A DNA stretch of 64,000 bases from NCBI GenBank assembly GCA_002349525.1, contig DEDL01000033.1, positions 52,901 through 116,900 of the forward strand, in the 5' to 3' direction. This document shows positions 1 through 9,540 of this stretch, piece by piece. The notes under the pieces are model-generated. The model saw nothing but the letters and a program-made list of their open reading frames with translations, searched no databases and had not been told where the DNA came from. The position numbers and the translations under genes are program-made. This DNA is from Lachnoclostridium sp. UBA2905. Its GTDB lineage: Bacteria; Bacillota; Clostridia; Lachnospirales; Lachnospiraceae. The stretch's first letter is position 1. Each line of letters starts with the position of its first letter.

Positions 1-1227
1 GGAATATATGTCCAGGCGTACACTAAGGGTTCTGTGCCTGACCTTGAAGAAGCTGTTATTAACTCAATTGAAGAAAAGGTTGGAGCAGAGGCTATGCCTG
101 ATATTTTCTCATCATATCCTGATACTGCTTATGCAGTTGAAGAGAGTGGCAGACTTTACAATCTTTCAGAGTATTTTACTGATGAGGAACTTGATAAATA
201 TGTTGATTCATATATTGAAGAGGGAAAAATTGCAGCAGATAATACACTTAGAATTTTCCCGGTTGCTAAATCTACAGAGATCACAATGGTCAACAAAACA
301 GACTGGGATGCATTTGCTGCGGCAACAGGTGCTGATATAGAAGACCTTAAGACCTTTGAAGGAATCACAAAAACAGCAGAAAAGTATTATGAATGGAGCG
401 GTGGCAAGGCATTCTATGGACGAGATGCCATGGCCAATTATTTTATTGATGGCGTCCGTCAGTTTGGCAAGGAAATCTTTGAAGTAAAAGATGGAAAAGT
501 AACTGTCAATATTGAAAAAGAAGTCGTGAAAAAGCTGTGGGATAATTATTATGTTCCAATGATGAGGGGATATTTTGGAGCCTATGGAAAGTACCGTTCA
601 GATGATGTTAAGACTGGTGAAATAATTGCTTATACAGGTTCAACTTCTTCTGCAGATTATTTCCCGGATAAGGTTGAGTCAGACGAGGGAGCAAGAGAAA
701 TTGAGTATATGATACTTACACCACCAGTATTTGAAGGCGGAGAGAATATTATGATTCAGCAGGGTGCAGGTATGGTTGTAAGTAAGTCAGATAAGGCTCA
801 TGAGTATGCTTCCTGCGAATTTTTGAAATGGTTTACACAGCTTGAGAACAACTACAAGTTTGGAAGCTCTTCCGGATACCTTCCAGTTCTTAAGGAAGCT
901 AACAACAGTGAAGTATTTGAAAAGTTTGTTAAGGAAGAACAGCTTGATATTAAACAGAAGACATATGATACCTTTGAAAATGTATTTGAATATATGAAGA
1001 ATGCTACATTATATTCAACCAAGGCATTTAAAGATGGTGCAGCGGGAAGAAAGGTATTAGAATATGCTTTTACTGATAAGATAAGTGCAGACCTTGAAGC
1101 AATAGACAATAAGGTAAATGATGGCGAAAACAGAGAAAAAATTATTGGTGATTATGTTAGTGATGCAGCATTCGAAGAATGGTACAACTCATTTGCTGAA
1201 ACTTTGAATACTGCCTGTGGTAAATAA
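1..1227 (+). CDS. Extracellular sugar-type solute-binding protein (5'-truncated by window edge)
   Basis: The frame is open from base 1 to the TAA at 1225-1227, giving at least 408 residues; the signal peptide and first part of the N-lobe lie upstream of the window. The visible part fits a family 1 (sugar-type) substrate-binding protein of an ABC importer: a DIFSSYPDTAYAVEESGRLY segment near the N-terminus, an acidic, aromatic-rich middle, and the late QGAGMVVSKSDK...CEFLKWFTQ segment typical of the second lobe. Such proteins capture a ligand outside the membrane. No permease or ATPase of the sugar type follows. Instead a hybrid sensor kinase starts 3 bases after the stop, so the protein may present its ligand to the kinase rather than feed a transporter. 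That role is inference; the permeases could also lie upstream of the window. The ligand cannot be read from sequence. Confidence 0.8.
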   Translation, partial: GIYVQAYTKGSVPDLEEAVINSIEEKVGAEAMPDIFSSYPDTAYAVEESGRLYNLSEYFTDEELDKYVDSYIEEGKIAADNTLRIFPVAKSTEITMVNKTDWDAFAAATGADIEDLKTFEGITKTAEKYYEWSGGKAFYGRDAMANYFIDGVRQFGKEIFEVKDGKVTVNIEKEVVKKLWDNYYVPMMRGYFGAYGKYRSDDVKTGEIIAYTGSTSSADYFPDKVESDEGAREIEYMILTPPVFEGGENIMIQQGAGMVVSKSDKAHEYASCEFLKWFTQLENNYKFGSSSGYLPVLKEANNSEVFEKFVKEEQLDIKQKTYDTFENVFEYMKNATLYSTKAFKDGAAGRKVLEYAFTDKISADLEAIDNKVNDGENREKIIGDYVSDAAFEEWYNSFAETLNTACGK

Positions 1228-1229
1228 TT

Positions 1230-4200
1230 ATGTTAAATAAAATTAAGTCAAGGTCAATCTTTCGACTGTTTCTGATTCCACTTTTAATTATACTTATGGT
1301 GCAGGGCATAGTCGTATATGCAATGATAACTGCCAACGATATTGTAGGCAAAATACATAATTACTCTGTTACCACAATGAAAAGAACGATTGAAAACCGC
1401 AAAACAACTTTTGAAAATCAGATGACAGAAAGATGTAGTGCTTTGCGTAAAAGTGACCAGTCCTTAAAAAACAGAATGAAAGATTTTCTAAAAGAAAAAA
1501 ATATTTCAATAGAAGATGTCAAAAATGATAATCAGCTGCAGGTGGAATACCTGCAGATGGTTTTTTCCATATGCCTTTCGCAGGTTGACAATTCTAACTG
1601 TTCCGGTTTTTTTATGTGTATGACAGGCAATGATTATACCGGAAGTATAAGTGCCAACGGATTTTATGTGAGGGATTCAGAGCCATATCATGTGGCAGAG
1701 GACAATTCAGATTTATTATTTGTACGAGGCAATAAAAACATATCAAGAATCAGCAATATAGCTCTTGATGCATATTGGACTACTAATATTGAGCTTTCCG
1801 GTGAAGGCAATGAGGACTTTGAAAAATTTATATATGAGCCATGGCGCGCTGGAAGAGAAAATACGGAGGCAGATGTAGCTGATCTTGGTTATTGGTCTGA
1901 ACCCTTCAGACTTGGTGGCGAGGTTAGATCGGGCTATGATGTTATAACCTATTCAATTCCTTTGATATATGAAGATGAGGTGTATGCTATTCTTGGAATA
2001 GAGATTTCTGAGGATATTCTTGGACAGTTTTTCCCGGTGGAAGAACTGGACAGTAATTCGCATTCAGGATATCTTGTTGCTATCGGTGATGAGAATAATG
2101 CCTACAGGCCTATTTTTGGAAAGGGAGTATTATATAATACACTGAAGACGGAAGAGGATAATTTCCGTGTTTCTGAAACCAAGTATGAATCTTTTTATAA
2201 TATTCGTGACATCACGCAGGGCAGCAACAAGCTTGTCTGTGTGGCGTATCCTCTGAGGATATATGCAAATAATACTCCTTACAGTAACACAGAATGGTAT
2301 TTTATGGGTGTTGATACCCATGATGGAATATTTGGAATGGGTAAACAGATATATGTCTGGATTACACTTGCACTGTTTATGTCATATATTGTGGGTGTAA
2401 CTGGTGTGTATTTTATGATAATTCATCTCACAAAGCCTATTAAGAATCTTGTAGCCTGTATCGGAAGGGGATCAGATGGTTTACGCGACTATGAACGTTC
2501 TGCCATCAGAGAGGTTGATGAAATATTTGACGTTGTAAGTGATCTTACGGAAAAGTATGAACAGGCGGAGAAGGTACTTATTGATGAATCCTCCAGATAC
2601 AAGGTTGCCATTGAGAATTCCAAGGAAACCTTCTGCGTATATGATTATAGGGAGAACAGTGTTGATATAATCAACCATAAGCTTAACAAGGGAAAATGGG
2701 AATGCAATGAAAAGTGTATTGGATTTATAAGAAAAGACTGGATTCATCCAGACGATCTATCAAAGGTTATGTCTGCATTTTATGATGAGTCTTCAAAGCC
2801 TGATGAATCTGACAATAAGCTTAAGGAAAATGATGATGCTATCAAATTTGATGTAAGGCTTAAAAGCAAGGGCAATTTCTATACATGGTTCACTTTCTAT
2901 GCAAGAATAGTGCGCAGTGAAAGTGGTTTACCACTTAAGATGTATGGAAGCTTCAGAGATATAAATGAGGACAAAATCAAAGAAGAAAAGAGAAGAACGG
3001 CATATGCCATAGATACTGTTACCGGTGTTTATTCTTACAGAGAGGGTAACCGAAGATATAGAAAGCTCCGTAAAAAGAATAACAGTGGCAACGTGGTAGA
3101 TTTGTACTTTGATAATATTGCATACATAAGTATTGAGAACGGTGTTGTATATTCAGAACTTGTGCTTCAGAACATAGGTGAAGTTTTACATGAACTGATG
3201 GTGAGCGGAACGCATATATTCAGACTTAATGAAAGTGAATTCATACTTTATCTTGAGAATAAAACAGATGGAGAAGTTATGGAATATGTAAAGGAGCTTG
3301 AAAACAGGCTTACATCTATTTTTCCAGAAAATATACAGCCTATAAAACCATACATAGGTATTAGCAGGACAATGGATTCAGATACTGATGTTGACCCATT
3401 AAAACGCGCAAAATCTGCAAGATTATCAATTACCGGAGATCCTAACAGAAGAATATGTGTATGGACTGATGATGAAAAGCTTTCTGAATCTGAAGAACAG
3501 GAAAATCTTCCTGAACTTGAAGAGCAGGAAATTCTACCGGGAAGTACAGTTAAATCCAGTGAACTTGCCTTTATTGCAATTAATCTTTTAGGAAAGGGCA
3601 ACAATCTTGAGTCACAGCTGTATATGCTTTTCCTTGAGATTGCCAGAAGATATAATTGTAAATCCATTAGAATATGTCTTGTTTTAAGAGAATATTACAT
3701 ATCCAGCACAGAGTTTTACTGGTATAATGATGAATCAGACATTCCAAAGGATATGCTGACCCCTTATAACGGCAGGGAATATGAGGAACTGCTGAATATA
3801 ATTGACAAGAAGGATATTATCTATACCGGTGAACTGCCTGAAGGAAGAACTGTGGGCTTATTTACAGGTGGAAAGGTTAGTGACGGAATTCTTCTTCCTA
3901 TGTACGATTCAGGAGTATACATGGGCTGTATCTACATAGAGGGTATCAGCAGGGAAAGATTTAGTAGTAAAAATGAGAAGGATATGATACAGGTTTCCGG
4001 CATTGTAGAGAATATAATCAACCAGAAGCAGCACGATGCCGCAAGTAAGGCCAAGTCAGATTTCCTGTCAAACATGAGCCACGAGATAAGAACACCTCTT
4101 AATGGAATAATTGGTATGACAGACATTGCTCTTTATGAGAAGGATAATCAGGGTACTATGGTTGACTGTCTTAAGAAAATAGCCGGTTCATCAAGATATC

Positions 4201-5204
4201 TTCTTGGAATTATTAATGATATACTTGATATGTCTAAAATTGAAAGCGGTAAGATGCAGTTAGATCCGGTTAATTTTTCAATGGATGATTTGGTAAATGT
4301 ATTAAATGAGCTTGTGAAGCCACAGTTTGAAGCGAAGAATATAACCTTTGTGGAAAATATGGATTATAGTACCAGGTGGTTTGTGGCAGACCGTCTGCGA
4401 ATAAGCCAGGTACTTGTTAATATTCTTGGTAATGCTGTCAAATTTACTGCTGAGCATGGAAGAGTTGAGTTCAGCATTAAGGAGATTGAATCGGAAACGC
4501 TTGCAGAAGGAAGCATTTCAAAGGTATCATTTTCAATAAAAGACAATGGTGTAGGCATAAGTAAGGAGGACCAGAAGAAGGTATTCCGTTCATTTGAACA
4601 GGCTAAGGGCGAGGAATCGAATACCCTTAAGGCCCAGGGAACCGGACTTGGTCTGTCCATAAGCCAGCGGCTTGTTCAGCTTATGGGAAGTAAGATTGAG
4701 CTTGAAAGTGAACTTGGAGAGGGAAGCGAATTCAGATTTACATTAAGTCTTATGCATGGTGAAGAGGCGGCTGAGGAAGACAAGGTTGATGATTACAACT
4801 TTAAAGGCAAACGAGTTCTTGTTGCAGAGGACAACGAGCTCAATGCCGAGATAGCAGTTATGCTTCTTGAGCGTGTGAATGTAGAGGTGGATGTAGTACC
4901 GGATGGAAAGAAGGCATATGAAAAACTTCTTACTGAACCGGCGGGTACATATGATCTTGTGCTTATGGATATTATGATGCCGGTTATGAACGGACTTGAT
5001 GCAACCTCCAACATCAGGGCAGCCAAGGATCGTGACGATCTTAAGACGATACCGATTGTAGCCATGTCTGCCAACGCATTTGAGGACTATAAAAAGAAGT
5101 CAATGGAAAGAGGCATGAATGCTCATTTGTCAAAGCCTGTTGAGGTGGACAAGCTTTATGCCATGTTATATAAAATGTTTAAATCCAATAATAAGATGCA
5201 TTGA
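1230..5204 (+). CDS. Large membrane hybrid sensor histidine kinase/response regulator
   Basis: 1324-residue two-component sensor. In order: a TM helix at about 10-32; an extracytoplasmic sensory region to about 370, probably Cache-like; a second TM at about 375-400; a HAMP-like linker; a PAS-like domain at about 450-590 (YDYRENSVDIIN, FRDINEDK); a degenerate GGDEF-like domain at about 595-750, where the signature is replaced by RLNESEFILYL; a GAF-like region to about 935; a HisKA domain (SNMSHEIRTPLNG, phospho-acceptor His 951); a HATPase domain with an N box (NILGNAVKFT), DNGVGIS and GTGLGLSIS; and a receiver domain (LVLMDIMMPVMNG, phospho-acceptor Asp 1247). All catalytic landmarks are present, so it should phosphorylate its own receiver; no output domain or partner regulator is adjacent. 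The start lies 3 bases after the solute-binding gene without a strong ribosome binding site, suggesting translational coupling and a shared signal. Confidence 0.92.
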   Translation: MLNKIKSRSIFRLFLIPLLIILMVQGIVVYAMITANDIVGKIHNYSVTTMKRTIENRKTTFENQMTERCSALRKSDQSLKNRMKDFLKEKNISIEDVKNDNQLQVEYLQMVFSICLSQVDNSNCSGFFMCMTGNDYTGSISANGFYVRDSEPYHVAEDNSDLLFVRGNKNISRISNIALDAYWTTNIELSGEGNEDFEKFIYEPWRAGRENTEADVADLGYWSEPFRLGGEVRSGYDVITYSIPLIYEDEVYAILGIEISEDILGQFFPVEELDSNSHSGYLVAIGDENNAYRPIFGKGVLYNTLKTEEDNFRVSETKYESFYNIRDITQGSNKLVCVAYPLRIYANNTPYSNTEWYFMGVDTHDGIFGMGKQIYVWITLALFMSYIVGVTGVYFMIIHLTKPIKNLVACIGRGSDGLRDYERSAIREVDEIFDVVSDLTEKYEQAEKVLIDESSRYKVAIENSKETFCVYDYRENSVDIINHKLNKGKWECNEKCIGFIRKDWIHPDDLSKVMSAFYDESSKPDESDNKLKENDDAIKFDVRLKSKGNFYTWFTFYARIVRSESGLPLKMYGSFRDINEDKIKEEKRRTAYAIDTVTGVYSYREGNRRYRKLRKKNNSGNVVDLYFDNIAYISIENGVVYSELVLQNIGEVLHELMVSGTHIFRLNESEFILYLENKTDGEVMEYVKELENRLTSIFPENIQPIKPYIGISRTMDSDTDVDPLKRAKSARLSITGDPNRRICVWTDDEKLSESEEQENLPELEEQEILPGSTVKSSELAFIAINLLGKGNNLESQLYMLFLEIARRYNCKSIRICLVLREYYISSTEFYWYNDESDIPKDMLTPYNGREYEELLNIIDKKDIIYTGELPEGRTVGLFTGGKVSDGILLPMYDSGVYMGCIYIEGISRERFSSKNEKDMIQVSGIVENIINQKQHDAASKAKSDFLSNMSHEIRTPLNGIIGMTDIALYEKDNQGTMVDCLKKIAGSSRYLLGIINDILDMSKIESGKMQLDPVNFSMDDLVNVLNELVKPQFEAKNITFVENMDYSTRWFVADRLRISQVLVNILGNAVKFTAEHGRVEFSIKEIESETLAEGSISKVSFSIKDNGVGISKEDQKKVFRSFEQAKGEESNTLKAQGTGLGLSISQRLVQLMGSKIELESELGEGSEFRFTLSLMHGEEAAEEDKVDDYNFKGKRVLVAEDNELNAEIAVMLLERVNVEVDVVPDGKKAYEKLLTEPAGTYDLVLMDIMMPVMNGLDATSNIRAAKDRDDLKTIPIVAMSANAFEDYKKKSMERGMNAHLSKPVEVDKLYAMLYKMFKSNNKMH

Positions 5205-5219
5205 AAGGAGCACAGAATA

Positions 5220-6773
5220 ATGAACCACGATATTGCAATAAAGATGGTGGGAGTTTCGAAATATTTTGGTGAAGTAGTAGCCAATGACAAGGTTAACCTT
5301 GAAATTTACAAGGGAGAGATACTGGCACTTTTGGGAGAAAACGGAAGTGGAAAAACTTCTCTTATGAATATGCTTTCAGGTATATATTTTCCTGATGAGG
5401 GTCAGATTTATGTTAATGGAAAGGAAGTCAGCATACGTTCACCAAAGGATGCCTTTGATTTGAAAATCGGTATGATTCATCAGCATTTTAAACTTGTGGA
5501 TATATTTAGTGCAGCTGAAAATATTGTACTTGGCCTTCCTGCTGACAGAAAGAAAAGCAAAAAAGATGTTATAGCAGGGATAAATGATGTGTGTGACACA
5601 TATGGCTTTGAGATGGATCTTAACAAAAAGGTATACGATATGTCTGTTTCTGAAAAGCAGACCCTTGAGATAATAAAGGCACTTTACCGTGGAGCAGACA
5701 TACTTATTCTTGATGAGCCTACAGCGGTGCTAACACCACAGGAGGTTGAAAAGCTCTTTAATGTGATGGATAACATGCGTAAGAATAACAAGGCTGTTGT
5801 TATTATAACTCACAAGCTCCATGAAGTATTAAGTATATCTGACAGGGTTGCTATACTTAGAAAGGGATCATTTGCAGGAGAAGTTGCAACTGCCAAGGCC
5901 AATGAGCAGATGCTTACCGAAATGATGGTTGGAGAAAAAATAGAACTTAATATCGAAAGAAGTGAGCCACAAAACAGTAAAAAGGTGCTTGATATCAAGC
6001 ATGTGACCTGCCTTAACCAGTATGGTATGCCAGCAATAGATGATGTATCATTTGAGGTGTATTCAGGAGAAATTCTTGGAATTGCCGGAATATCCGGATG
6101 TGGCCAGAAGGAGCTGCTTGAAGCCATAGCAGGACTTCAGGAAGTGAGCGAAGGCGGACAGATTATATTTACAGATCCGGATACGGGGCATGATGAAGAA
6201 CTTATAGGTATGAACCCAAGAGCAATTAAGGAAAAAGGAATTGCCCTTTCATTTGTTCCGGAGGACAGACTTGGAATGGGACTTGTAGGTTCCATGGGAA
6301 TGACCGGTAACATGATGCTTAAAAACTACAGAGAGCAGAGCAAAGTTTTTATAGATAGGAGCTCAGCGGATGAACTGGCAAACAAAATTAAGGAAGAACT
6401 TGGAGTTGTAACACCGGGAGTCGATACACCGGTTGGAAGACTTAGCGGTGGTAATGTCCAGAAGGTGCTTGTAGGCCGAGAGATTGCGGCATCTCCTAAG
6501 GTACTTATGACAGCATATGCTGTAAGAGGTCTTGATATTAATACATCCTACACCATATATAATCTGTTAAATGAACAGAAGAAAAAAGGTGTGGCGGTTA
6601 TATATGTTGGAGAAGACCTGGATGTTCTTGTTGAACTTTGTGACAGAATTCTGGTGCTTTGCGATGGTAAGGTAAATGCCATATTTGACGGACGTAATGT
6701 AACCAAGGATGAAATCGGACTTAAGATGACTTATATCGGCAAAGGAGATGTACAAAAAAATGGACAAAAATAA
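5220..6773 (+). CDS. BMP-family nucleoside ABC importer, tandem ATPase subunit
   Basis: 517 residues with two nucleotide-binding domains in one chain, as in the NupO/YufO-type ATPases of BMP-dependent nucleoside importers. The first domain has Walker A GENGSGKTS at 39-47, Walker B ILILDEPTAVLTP, a variant signature SVSEKQ and the switch His in ITHKLHEV. The second has a variant Walker A (GISGCGQKE), signature LSGGNVQKV and an altered Walker B (VLMTAYAVRGLD) without the catalytic Glu, the usual asymmetry of this family. The ribosome binding site AAGGAG is well placed before ATG 5220. It overlaps the first permease gene, so one operon is likely. Substrate is inferred as purine nucleosides or bases because xpt follows. 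The matching BmpA-like lipoprotein is not in this window. Confidence 0.9.
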   Translation: MNHDIAIKMVGVSKYFGEVVANDKVNLEIYKGEILALLGENGSGKTSLMNMLSGIYFPDEGQIYVNGKEVSIRSPKDAFDLKIGMIHQHFKLVDIFSAAENIVLGLPADRKKSKKDVIAGINDVCDTYGFEMDLNKKVYDMSVSEKQTLEIIKALYRGADILILDEPTAVLTPQEVEKLFNVMDNMRKNNKAVVIITHKLHEVLSISDRVAILRKGSFAGEVATAKANEQMLTEMMVGEKIELNIERSEPQNSKKVLDIKHVTCLNQYGMPAIDDVSFEVYSGEILGIAGISGCGQKELLEAIAGLQEVSEGGQIIFTDPDTGHDEELIGMNPRAIKEKGIALSFVPEDRLGMGLVGSMGMTGNMMLKNYREQSKVFIDRSSADELANKIKEELGVVTPGVDTPVGRLSGGNVQKVLVGREIAASPKVLMTAYAVRGLDINTSYTIYNLLNEQKKKGVAVIYVGEDLDVLVELCDRILVLCDGKVNAIFDGRNVTKDEIGLKMTYIGKGDVQKNGQK

Positions 6774-7869
6774 TGTTAGTATAAACCATGTAAGAGAACC
6801 CTTATTTCATATTGCCAAGAGAGATCGTATTGCGAAACCAAAGGCATATGCCATAAGAACTGTGGCAATCCTTTTGTCACTGATTGTATCAGCTATAGTT
6901 ATTGTATGTATTACAGGACTTAATCCTCTTGATGTGTATGTTTCCATGTTTAAGGGAGCCTTTGGTTCAAACAGAAGAATATGGATAACCATCAGAGACA
7001 CCATGGTGCTTTTGTGTATATCAGTTGCACTTGCACCGGCATTTAAGATGAAATTCTGGAACATAGGTGCCGAGGGGCAGGTTCTTGTTGGCGGAATTGT
7101 TACTGCCGGCATCATGATATATTTTGGGGAAGCCCTTCCAACACCATTACTTTTAGTAATCATGCTTGGTTCAAGTATTGTTGTAGGTGCAATTTGGGGT
7201 CTGATACCTGCGGTATTTAAGGCATACTTTAATACTAATGAAACATTATTTACACTGATGATGAACTATGTTGCCATACAGTTCACATCATTTTTCGTGG
7301 CAAAGTGGGAAAATCCTTTTGGTTCAAACTCAGTTGGAATTATTAATTCACGTACAAAAAGTGGATGGTTCCCTGCAATAGCCGGACAGCAGTATCTTTT
7401 GAACGTTATTGTTGTGGCAATCATTACTATTGGAATATATTTTTACATGAGAAAGAGTAAACAGGGTTATGAAATATCTGTTGTAGGTGAATCAGAAAAT
7501 ACAGCAAAATATGCCGGAATCAATGTTAAATGGGTCATTATAAGAACTATGGTTATTTCTGGCGCATTATGTGGCCTTGCAGGCTTTATTGCAGTTTCAG
7601 GTGTTGACCATACAATTAGTACGGGAACAGCCGGCGGACGTGGTTTTACAGCAATCATTGTTGCATGGATGTCAAAGTTCAATGCATTTGTAATGCTTGC
7701 CGTTTCATTTTTCCTTGTATTTCTTGATCAGGGAGCCAAAGAAATTGCTTCTAATTTTAATCTTAATGAATATGCCTCCGAGATGGTAACCGGAATTATT
7801 CTTTTCTTTATTCTTGGATGCGAGTTTTTCATTAACTACAAAATCATTAAACGCAGGGAGGACAAATGA
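6760..7869 (+). CDS. BMP-family nucleoside ABC importer, permease 1
   Basis: A 369-residue polytopic membrane protein of the NupP/YufP type: a basic N-terminus, then about ten hydrophobic segments, including the family region MKFWNIGAEGQVLVGGI and the loop ETLFTLMMNYVAIQF. It forms the translocation channel with the second permease. An ATG at 6748 directly abuts the AAAGGAG site (6741-6747) with no spacing, so the ATG at 6760, 12 bases downstream, is preferred; either start overlaps the ATPase gene end. The gene ends in an ATGA overlap with the next permease, which supports a single transcript and coupled translation. Confidence is high for the family and moderate for the substrate. Confidence 0.9.
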   Translation: MDKNNVSINHVREPLFHIAKRDRIAKPKAYAIRTVAILLSLIVSAIVIVCITGLNPLDVYVSMFKGAFGSNRRIWITIRDTMVLLCISVALAPAFKMKFWNIGAEGQVLVGGIVTAGIMIYFGEALPTPLLLVIMLGSSIVVGAIWGLIPAVFKAYFNTNETLFTLMMNYVAIQFTSFFVAKWENPFGSNSVGIINSRTKSGWFPAIAGQQYLLNVIVVAIITIGIYFYMRKSKQGYEISVVGESENTAKYAGINVKWVIIRTMVISGALCGLAGFIAVSGVDHTISTGTAGGRGFTAIIVAWMSKFNAFVMLAVSFFLVFLDQGAKEIASNFNLNEYASEMVTGIILFFILGCEFFINYKIIKRREDK

Positions 7870-8819
7870 TGGACGGGCTGTTTACTTTAATTCAATCGGC
7901 TATTGCATTCGGTACTATTATTATGTTTGGATGTGTAGGTGAGACTCTGTCTGAAAAAGGCGGTAATCTTAATCTTGGTGTACCGGGAATAATGTATCTT
8001 GGAGGAATTGCTTCCCTGGCAGGAGCATATGGCTATGAAAATGCTGTGGAAAACCCAAGTAAGGTAATTGCATTTATAGTTGCCCTTGTATGTGCTGTGG
8101 CTGCATCGGTTTTCGGTGGACTTATATACAGTTTTCTTACAATCAGCTTAAGAGCTAACCAGAATGTAACCGGACTTACACTTACAATATTTGGTTCAGG
8201 TGTAGCCAACTTCTTCGGTGGATCGCTTAGTAAGCTTGCCGGAGGTGTTGGACAGATATCTGTACCTGTAACAAGCAGTGCATATAAGGTTGGAATTCCG
8301 GGAGTTAATTTTGGTATACTTGTATATGTGGCTATAGTTGTTGCATTTGTTGCCCAGTATTTCCTTACCGGAACAAGAAAGGGACTTAATCTAAGAGCCG
8401 TAGGTGAGAATCCGGCAACTGCAGATGCTGCAGGAGTTAATATTGTGAAATATAAATATCTGGCAACCTGTATTGGTGCTGCTATATCAGGTCTTGGCGG
8501 TTTGTATTATGTTATGGATTACACAAAGGGTACATGGGCCAATGATGGAAGTCTTGAAAACCTTGGATGGCTTGCCCTTGCCCTTGTAATATTTACAATG
8601 TGGAAACCTTTAAATGCTATATGGGGCGCATATGTTTTCGGTGTTCTTTTCTGGCTTTACTATTATGTACCGGGACTTGGAAGAAGCTCACAGGAGCTCT
8701 TTAAAATGATTCCTTATGTGGTTACAATTATTGTTCTTATAATTGTAAGCATGAGAAATAAACGTGAAAACCAGGCTCCGGCGAGTCTTGGTGAGGCATA
8801 TTTCAGAGAAGACAGGTAA
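7866..8819 (+). CDS. BMP-family nucleoside ABC importer, permease 2
   Basis: A 317-residue polytopic protein of the NupQ/YufQ type, with the family hallmark GETLSEKGGNLNLGVPGIMY near the N-terminus and RAVGENPATADAAGVN in the middle. Its partner is the preceding permease, with which it overlaps by 4 bases (ATGA). A second in-frame ATG at 7869 is equally near the GGGAGG site, so the exact start is uncertain by one codon. The short C-terminal tail is charged. The next gene, xpt, lies 119 bases downstream behind a small repeat array, and probably belongs to the same salvage unit. Confidence 0.9.
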   Translation: MMDGLFTLIQSAIAFGTIIMFGCVGETLSEKGGNLNLGVPGIMYLGGIASLAGAYGYENAVENPSKVIAFIVALVCAVAASVFGGLIYSFLTISLRANQNVTGLTLTIFGSGVANFFGGSLSKLAGGVGQISVPVTSSAYKVGIPGVNFGILVYVAIVVAFVAQYFLTGTRKGLNLRAVGENPATADAAGVNIVKYKYLATCIGAAISGLGGLYYVMDYTKGTWANDGSLENLGWLALALVIFTMWKPLNAIWGAYVFGVLFWLYYYVPGLGRSSQELFKMIPYVVTIIVLIIVSMRNKRENQAPASLGEAYFREDR

Positions 8820-8830
8820 ACATACAAACA

Positions 8831-8896
8831 GTATACAGGCAATATTCAGCCGGTATACAGACAATATTCAGCTAATATACAGATCAGAATAAGCTG
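8831..8896 (+). repeat. Degenerate 22-bp tandem repeat, about 3 units
   Basis: The element GTATACAG/ATATACAG recurs at 8831, 8853 and 8875, exactly 22 bases apart, with AATATTCAG-like sequence between. It sits between the second permease stop and the xpt ribosome binding site (GGGAGG near 8923). It is AT-rich and not palindromic overall, and looks like slippage-derived spacer rather than an operator. Confidence 0.6.
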
Positions 8897-8938
8897 GTAT
8901 TTTAAATACATTTATGGATAAGGGAGGATACAATTATC

Positions 8939-9514
8939 ATGAAAATTCTTGAAGACAGAATTCTTAAAGACGGAGTTGTTAAAGCAGGTAATGTGTTGAA
9001 GGTGGATTCATTTCTTAACCATCAGATGGATATAGAGCTTTTCAATGAAATGGGAAAAGAATGGAAGAGACTTTTTGCAGGAGAAAACATTACCAAAATA
9101 CTTACAATTGAGGCATCAGGTATTGGAATTGCAGTAATTGCTGCACAGTATTTCAATGTACCTGTGGTATTTGCAAAAAAATCACAGTCACTTAACCTTG
9201 ATGGAGATTTGTATACATCAAAGGTAGAGTCATTTACACATGGAAGAGTATATGATGTTGTAGTCTCAAAGAAATTCCTTCATGAAGATGATAACGTACT
9301 TATAATAGATGATTTTCTTGCCAATGGAAATGCACTGGTAGGACTTATAGACATAGCAGGACAGGCAGGAGCAAAGGTTGCAGGAATTGGAATCGCAGTG
9401 GAAAAGCTCTTCCAGGGCGGTGGTGATATGTTAAGAGCAAAAGGATATCACATAGAATCTCTTGCAATGGTTGAAAGTATGAGTGAAGACGGTCTCACAT
9501 TCGGAAAAAGATAG
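8939..9514 (+). CDS. xpt: Xanthine phosphoribosyltransferase
   Basis: 191 residues, the normal length for Xpt. It converts xanthine and PRPP to XMP in cytosolic purine salvage. Supporting motifs are an N-terminal DRILKDG with VLKVDSFLNHQMD, the family segment EASGIGIAVIAAQYFNVPVV (about 61-80), and the PRPP-binding loop NVLIIDDFLANGNAL (about 119-133), whose two acidic residues and following small residues bind the ribose phosphate. The ATG is preceded by GGGAGG at good spacing. Its position after a nucleoside-type ABC importer matches uptake followed by salvage. No purine riboswitch is visible in the 119 bases upstream, so any such control would act further up the operon. Confidence 0.93.
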   Translation: MKILEDRILKDGVVKAGNVLKVDSFLNHQMDIELFNEMGKEWKRLFAGENITKILTIEASGIGIAVIAAQYFNVPVVFAKKSQSLNLDGDLYTSKVESFTHGRVYDVVVSKKFLHEDDNVLIIDDFLANGNALVGLIDIAGQAGAKVAGIGIAVEKLFQGGGDMLRAKGYHIESLAMVESMSEDGLTFGKR

Positions 9515-9540
9515 ATAAATAATAATGAGAAGGTGACTAA

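Noticed and set aside
8820..8938. Possible purine riboswitch before xpt
   Set aside because: The spacer is only 119 bases, filled partly by a 22-base repeat, and lacks the conserved purine-riboswitch core and stems.
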